Below, in pieces: positions 57,358 to 64,000 of a stretch of DNA of 64,000 nt. Both the position numbers and the translations under genes were made by a program. The notes beneath the pieces are model-generated. The model worked only from the letters and a program-made list of their open reading frames with translations, searched no databases and was not told the DNA's origin. Location: NCBI GenBank assembly GCA_033980235.1, contig CM067075.1:6640668-6704667 (forward strand). Reading direction: 5' to 3'. Within the stretch, counting starts at the first letter, position 1, and every line of letters begins with the position of its first letter. The DNA comes from Diadema setosum. Its lineage: Eukaryota > Echinodermata > Echinoidea > Diadematoida > Diadematidae.

Positions 57358-60300
57358 GGGGCTATTTCACATTAAGTGTACACTTTTGTAAAAACTGATT
57401 TTTCCCTATTTTGGCCCATTTTTAGAATTTCCATTATTGTACTGGCGGTATTGTTTGATGGACCTTATCAACACCAACCTACTAGTTGCAATTTCAGGAC
57501 AGTTCAAGTATTATTTCTCGTAAATTTTGGATTTTTTGTGTATTTTTAACGGAAAATGGATTCTCATTCAACATTTTTGATAAAGTTCATAGATATCTTA
57601 AATGAATTTAATGAAAGTTGTGCTGAATATTCCTCTTATTATATAAGTACAACCATTATTCAGCATTTTGAAGCTTATTTGATGAAATTTGACCCATAAA
57701 TGTGGAACTTATGAATGTTTTTGTAAAAGGTATCTTTTCCGTTAAACAAAAAAATTGTGTCCTCTCCAGAACATATAAGTCACTAGCAGTGAATGAAAGC
57801 GATAAAGATGTGCCAAAATGCTGCTGATTTAATCTTCAGAATGTTTGTAAGTGAAAACATATGACACATCAATGAACATAATGTGTTGGATTTATTTTAC
57901 TGCTTGGTTATTTTGATATATAAATTTTTCGTTAAAAGTGTGTCCTCTCCAGAACAGGTACATTTTTCATTTTTTGAAGCACTAAGGATTTTGATATCTA
58001 TTATTGTGGTATAGAAATAATTGTGTACTTCAATTCAACATAATGAAATATGATTTTCTTTCTAAATTCGTATAGATGGTCAGTATCTTACATTAATGCA
58101 GCGTTAAACAGCATGTCCTCTCCAGAACAAAGGTAGTTCATTTTTTTAACAATGTACAGAAACAAAAATGTTAACAGTAAAACTCCTTCTTTTATGTAAG
58201 AAAATAATGGTCTGTTGTTGCATACTATAACTGAAATCAAAAACTAACATTTCAACTGCTAGAATTTTATTCTGGAATTGATTTTCATTAGTTCATCTAT
58301 GTAAATGAGCAATATCGGAAGTCACTGGCAGCAATACTCTCACACCATATTTTGATAGTCAAGAAAAATGAATGTGATACTGTTTGTAACTGTGTAACTG
58401 ACAAAATCTACTGATCATGGCAATTATTTACTAGCCTGGAAAACAATATACTGCATGCCTTCATGTTGTTCTGGAGAGGACGCATATTTTAACACATGAT
58501 TGCATTTACAATTTGGTCACTTTAATCAAGAGATAAATGATTTTTGTGCTGGTAATCGAATCCAGAACACTATACATCACTGTTTCACTCCCCATTTTCA
58601 TGTTGTGTACAAAATAAGTTGGCCTATTCATTTTTTTTTTAATATGCTGTACTCCACTTAGAAGTATGCTCCCTTTAGAGAATTTTGCAACAAATTGATG
58701 GGGTATTCATCATTTAAAGACCATTTTCTACCAGTGTTATTGTAGGATGAGACAGTATGTATTTCCTTGATGGCTCTCCTCCATGCTACCCTGCTACCCA
58801 TGCTTTCCTGATTTGCACCTTCGGTTTGATTTCCTTTCCTTTAACTTAAAGGCCTTTATGTGCAGGTATATATAATTATGCAAGTACATGGTGATTCCCC
58901 GTGGCATGAATTTCTTGGTCCATCAATTACACGCCATGTGTGTCATTCAAAATTTGTTGTTTAAAGTGTCATATCACTTGAAACATTCTAATTCACAATA
59001 TCATGTACATAATGGTTTAAAGCATTCTGTTACATTTGTGAAATTTGAAAATCTCAGATTCGAATTTGTCTTTTTCTTTGTGATTTGACAGAGAACTCTA
59101 ATCAGTATAACCTCTTATTACAGGCTACCCAGTCTAGTGTTTCATGTTTGTTTTCAATGGGTTAATATTCTTGGATGCTAACTATGCTACCAGCATTAGT
59201 TCTGAAATGTATTGACTGAGTTTTAAACAACAGCAGAAAAAGCAAAGCCAGATTTGTCTTGCCTAATAATAACTTTACATGAAAATCGAAAGTCAAGACT
59301 GCCATTAGCCCCTGTTCCACAGAATGGAAACCATTGAAAGACCACTGAAAGACTGAAAATTGCCAAGCTGTTTCAGTAATGCTTCAGGATCAGTGAAATT
59401 TGCTGTCTCTTTGGAGTGGTTCCTGAAACCCCTGCAAGACCATCAAAAGACCAGAAACAACTTTTCCAGCAAGATCCCTGCTCCGATCTTGCAGACAGCT
59501 AAAAGTTTATCAAGACCAATAAGACTATTGAGAGATCTCTTACAGTGCCAGAGATCTTTGAAAGATCAATCAAGATATCTAAAGCACTGCCGCAGACCAC
59601 GGAGAGAATTCTAATAGAAAGACTGAGACTACTGCAAGAATTGTGAAAGAACAAGATAACAAATCCCTGTAATATGAATCGGAATATTGCAGAGCAGTTA
59701 TGTTTATGATGATATTTGTTGTCTTACACCTCACTTACACTAGTCCTACAACAGTCTTTAAACAGTCTTTAAGGGATCTTGGATTCAAAAAAGATCTTTT
59801 CGCAATCTCCATGCATGTCTGTCACTGGTTTCTATGGACTTTGACTGGTCTTCCAATGATTTCTCAATGATCTCTCAGCAGTCTTTCAATGATCTCAACA
59901 ACAAAACAAAAACAAAAACAAAAGAAGAGAGAGACTGTCACAAGATCATGGAGAGACAATAATAACACCTTTGCAATTTAATTGAGAGATCCCTGACAGA
60001 TCACCAGCAGACCATTTTCGTGAATGACTACTAAAAGACTGCTTTGAATCATTTCAAGAAGTTTTGGAGACCACAAAGACCCCTGACAGATCAATCAGGA
60101 ATTGTGAAAGACCTCAGAGAAGTGCACTGAAATACCATAGAGAGATCAAACAAGTTTCATGGTCTTTCAGCAGTCTTGCTTCAAAATTTTAGTGTTAAAC
60201 AAAATGTCCTCTCCAGAACTTATCAGTGAATCATTCTTTGAGAGTTCCCATTGGGTAGATAATAAGACCACAATATTAACAATGATGTATCAATGAACAA

Positions 60301-61135
60301 CAACAGCATTCCTTTTATAGTAAAACATTGCTTAATAAACGTGTTATTGTGCGTTAACTTCAAAATTTTCAGGCAATATTTTCTTATAAGTAATTGGAGC
60401 TGTATTTGGGTTGAAGTTTTTTACTGTTTAATGTGATTTGGCTCTTGAGCATTGCAATAACATCTGGAGTATTTATGCAGAAATGTTAAAACTGATTGAT
60501 GCATCGTATAAATTCACATATTAGCTCATATAGTTGGTGTTCATAATTGTAGAGGTTGTTGTTAAATAATTGTCCTCTCCAACACCCCTGATTATACTAA
60601 GGTTTATAAGCTCACAGCTGATTGGTTCTTACAATTACTTAATCATTATACACAACAACAAATAATGTAGACTTAAATAAAACACTGTGCATCAAATTTG
60701 AAGTTATATACGAAGAAAAATTATAATTTTTTATGTCACTAAATACAATTTACCCCTCCATATCTCAGTTTGCCACATGATACATCAGTTTTGTGGCAAA
60801 ATATGGCTAGACTGAAGTTTAAATGAGTACATTGACATTGGATCAGTAATACAGATACATATAGATACACAGAGAACCATTTTTGTAGCAGTTACAGGCT
60901 TGATAAAGCTGATGTGTTTCTTGTTAAACAAAATGTCCTCTCCAGATGCCTGTTTTTTTGACTATATTTTAGGAAACTATTTAAAGATGTAAACATGGAC
61001 TTGACGCTCTTTAATTTTAGATATATATGGAATATACCCTAAGGTTTTAGAATCTGTATGTTTTTTCCCCGAACAACAACTTTCATTTTTGACCCCCCGT
61101 GAGAAAAAAAGTGTACACTTAACGTGAAATGACCC
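57358..61135. mobile_element. 3.8-kb inverted-repeat element with spaced TGTCCTCTCCAGAAC motifs
   Basis: The left end reads ATTTCACATTAAGTGTACAC then TTTT, and the right end is its inverse with one difference (AAAAGTGTACACTTAACGTG then AAAT). Within it TGTCCTCTCCAGAAC occurs at 57758, 57941, 58114, 58468 (inverted) and 60205, with variants at 60571 and 60934. Five are preceded by GTTAAA with A-rich sequence. Spacings are 183, 173, 366 and 363 bp, near one or two times 182, so the motifs look like the conserved remnant of an old 182-bp periodicity. No transposase ORF is present. A foldback element is nested at 59294-60178. The exact target duplication is unresolved (TA-rich on both sides). Confidence 0.78.
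59294..60178. mobile_element. ~885-bp nested foldback with GAAAGACC/AGATCTTT words
   Basis: CAAGACTGC near 59294 is inverted as GCAGTCTTG at 60170-60178, and next to it CATTGAAAGACCACTGAAAG pairs loosely with CATGGTCTTTCAGC. The left half is full of AAAGAC and AGATC words, and the right half of their inverses (GTCTTT, GATCT), so it can fold back over most of its length. It interrupts the motif spacing of the enclosing element. Boundaries are approximate. Confidence 0.6.
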
Positions 61136-64000
61136 ATAGACTGGAAGAAATTTTCTCTTGTTTATTGCAGGTAACTATGGTACAATGTATTTTCATTCCT
61201 ATTTTCCCATTTTACTTGGACAAGATCAGTTCTGCATCAACAAGACAGGGCCCTTGCAGATCAGGAAAAGAACTTGTTTGAAAACACATTTCAAACATTT
61301 GTAATAAAGTTAAACAAGCAATTATGTACAAAGTCCAAATGCAAACTTGACTGACATTTACCCTACATTTTCTGTTTTTGTTTTTGTTTTGAAATTTTTT
61401 TTTCAATTCATGCCCAGGTAAGAATGGGTTTTTTGACACAACGGTCATTTGGAATGTCCTCTGCACTTTGCAATCTGCGAAAAAGACATATGCTTCACAG
61501 TCTGAACTCTCTGCATCTCTAACACACTAATAGAAGATTTGTTTCAGCAGCAAGATTACGAAAAAGCTCTTCTGTAAGTCTGAAACTACTCCTTAGTTTT
61601 GGGTTTTTGGGTTGTTTTTTTTTCTTCTGACGGGTATGTAGCCATGGTACCCATTCTAATACCATTTTTTTCTCCCACTGAGTGAAGACAGACAAGAGTT
61701 CTGCATCAATAGCACAGAGCATGACGGCACAAATGAACCTCAAGGCTACTCCACAATCACATTGCATGTGTGCGTGTCCAAACTCATACTATCATACCCC
61801 ACCAGCAATAACGGCTGACATCAGAGCTCTGAGCTCATCTCAAGACACTGACAATTCCTCCCATTTACAACAAGAATGTCAGACGTCATGGCTGATGCAA
61901 AATTCCGGGCAATCTCAACAACAACAACAAAAAGGTCATTCACGAGAGTTTTGGAATGGCCAAGATATGTAGACAACATTGTGAAGATATGAAGAGGTGT
62001 CTTGTAATTGTGGTCAGTCTCTCAACAAATGTTTTGTTCCACAATGGTATCAGAAGAGCAACACCTTGCAAAGAATTTTAGCCCACAGCTGTGGATACCC
62101 TTTCAATCTTCTTGGAAGCAATAATGTGGCATACTGTACACCATACACCAAGCAGCTGCTTGCAACATACATGATACCATGTACAGTATGTCTTTATTAC
62201 TGCCTACTCTTAGGCTGGAAAAGTCAAAGTTGACTTTGCACGCTGGAGGCATCCATTGTATAAGGATAGAGACCTACCTCTGGCTTCCTGACAGTAGAAT
62301 TTGCATGCATCCAGAAAGGGGGGGGGGGGGGGGGGGGAATCCTCTGTACCATTGTTTACAGTATGTTTGAGTACCGTGTTTGCATTACATGATATGCATG
62401 ATGTACACATGCTTGGGTAACATCATTTACTATAAATGGGACTATGGCAAATATAATAAAGCATGTGTACACGTACGTTTGTACAGTTGTAGGTAGTAAT
62501 AGTAGGCCTACCTTTTAATTGCATGATAGTGTCTGTCTGGTTTGTCTGTCTGTGAATGTACGTGCACAATGAAAACAACACTGCAGTTCACAAATGGACA
62601 AAATGATCCCATACTATCTTATGGGTACCAGCTAGGCACCTTCAAAAATCATCCTGCATCTACCCAGCTGTGAAATTAAAAATGCATCTAGCACACTTAA
62701 ATCATTGTCTGTCTGTTTGCCCGTCTGTGGCAATTATATCATCCCTTGTATGACAAGCTGTCTCCTTGTTATTTGTCCATGCATGTGGTGATACTGTATG
62801 TATGGGCATCCGTCTGTGAATGGACCAAATCAGACAGGATCCCCCCCCCCCCCATCCTAATTAGTCCTGTCTGCTACAGCCATTGGTAACACAGCATGGT
62901 ATCCATCCCTCCAGATGGGGGGAAAATAGCCCAACACAACTTATCTGTTGTCGTCAGGAGACAGGGCCGGCAAGACAAATGCATGTCTGCTCTTTTCTCG
63001 GTATTGAAGAAGCGAAGCTACTGCACAGCCATACTTCAACATGGAGATTCTCTACTTGGCTGAATTTTCCACCATCTCATACTGTTCTGGGTTATGGATT
63101 GTTTTTTTTTTTTTCTGTGTCACTTGTACACAGTCATGCACTTTGTTGGAATTACCCCCTCTCCCCTCCCCCTCCCTTCCCTCCCCCTCCCTTCCCTCCC
63201 CCCCCCCCCCCCCCCACAACTGCACTTACAGTCAAACGTATTGTTTTGACCATGGTGCAATGCAATATTGATCGCCCATGTGTAGATGCACACCAAGATA
63301 TGTCGGGTACGGTGATTTTGAGTACGTGTATCTCTCGCTTTGACTGAGCTTGCCTACATGTATATGTGCATCCTACTACAAGGGAACAGAAATATATGCA
63401 CAGTGCACTGAACTTGAAAGACTGCCTAGAGTTTTCATGTTGACAAAGCCACAACCACAGCCCCTTGGGTATAAATGACTGCTAAAGAACTTGTGTCTAT
63501 ACACCTGTGCACTGATCTACAATGTGTATTAAGCACACAGCACACACAAGCTTCTCTGGAGAAGTATTCAATAAACAGACACTGCTACCTTTAGACAAGG
63601 AGACCCCCTAATTACTATTACCTCCACTGCCAAGGAGTGTCCCACGGGGAAAATACATTATATGGTCAGCGATAATTTTTAATCTGCAGACCCTAATCAT
63701 CATACAATAATGCATGCGATGCATGCAGAGATGAAATTTCAGCTTTGCATCCCAGTCTACACAGGTATGAAACACCTTGCAGTATAGCCTTGGCTGAAAT
63801 GTTTCTTAAAATGTCAACAACTGTCAGTAAATCTAACAGAGAAACAAGAAGAAATGAAACTAGAACTGTTAAAGTGCATTGGTCCAACATATTCCCTAAT
63901 CACATTATCTGTTCATGGTATTAAAGTACTGGTTACAATGCACATTAGCGTTATATCTAGATCACATCCATCCGTCTGTTCCCTTGTTTTCCCCAGCACA
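61136..64000. other. non-coding block, presumed upstream GALNT intron
   Basis: No exon recognised, including no membrane-anchor exon for the GALNT gene. Simple sequence: a G run at 62318-62337, a C run near 62841-62853 and (CCCTCC)n-like sequence at about 63160-63215. Proline- or glycine-rich ORFs over the last are artefacts of that repeat. Confidence 0.5.

Noticed and set aside
63693..63890. Minus-strand ORF with a hydrophobic start, considered as the GALNT membrane-anchor exon
   Set aside because: No following stem sequence, no donor in the right phase that I could support, and the composition is ordinary.

Overview
This window is eukaryotic, AT-rich and repeat-dense. It looks like echinoderm DNA, most likely sea urchin. 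The reasons are the codon pattern and family of the one recognisable gene, the many short foldback elements with TTAA ends (one begins with a TTAAAGGACAAGTTCACC-type end that I associate with sea-urchin genomes), tRNA-derived SINE sequence, and the recurrent TACATGTA and TAGGCCTA words. The species call is inference. No bacterial-type genes, operons or CRISPR arrays are present. No ORF longer than about 155 codons exists, and nearly all ORFs are chance or repeat shadows.

One gene is supported. It lies on the minus strand and encodes a polypeptide N-acetylgalactosaminyltransferase of the GALNT1/GALNT13 clade (CAZy GT27, Golgi mucin-type O-glycosylation). Three consecutive coding exons are visible in transcription order: 48627-48423, 22508-22336 and 21380-21173. 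Splice sites and phases agree (intron phase 2, then 1, then an exit in phase 2). The reading runs from the stem/GPGEMG region through the N-terminal half of the GT-A catalytic domain to the DxH metal-binding motif. The intron between the first two is 25,914 bp. The first coding exon (cytoplasmic tail and membrane anchor) and all exons after the DxH exon are not found here and probably lie outside, so the whole window appears to be inside this gene.

The rest is intron filled with non-autonomous DNA transposons and tandem repeats. Region 1-21 kb: seven-member 90-bp TTAA hairpin family (also at 23, 29 and 42.9 kb), six-member ~390-bp TTAA foldback family (sixth copy at 51 kb), nested insertions at 1.5-5.7 kb with an occupied/empty site pair, a MITE inside a TA microsatellite (11.8 kb), a degenerate minisatellite (13.7-14.35 kb), and an 855-bp element built on AAGCAATTGCTT palindromes (18.7 kb). 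Region 22.5-48.4 kb (the large intron): two Tigger/pogo-like MITEs, a tRNA-derived SINE, a nearly perfect 365-bp palindrome (27.2 kb), a ~200-bp/400-bp higher-order tandem array (30.3-31.7 kb), a 710-bp foldback, and a 1.6-kb hAT-like element ending 96 bp from an exon. Region 48.6-64 kb: a 1.1-kb foldback, a TTAA element, a 3.95-kb composite element with a 6-bp target duplication and internal GTTTAAAC-palindrome and 21-bp arrays, and a 3.8-kb inverted-repeat element carrying seven copies of a TGTCCTCTCCAGAAC motif.

The strongest candidates for something undescribed are the 3.8-kb element with spaced TGTCCTCTCCAGAAC motifs (57358-61135), the 3.95-kb composite (53047-56999), the 365-bp near-perfect hairpin (27194-27558), the AAGCAATTGCTT element (18716-19570) and the very short TTAA hairpin family. 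All are non-coding; their mobilising enzymes would have to be supplied from elsewhere in the genome.
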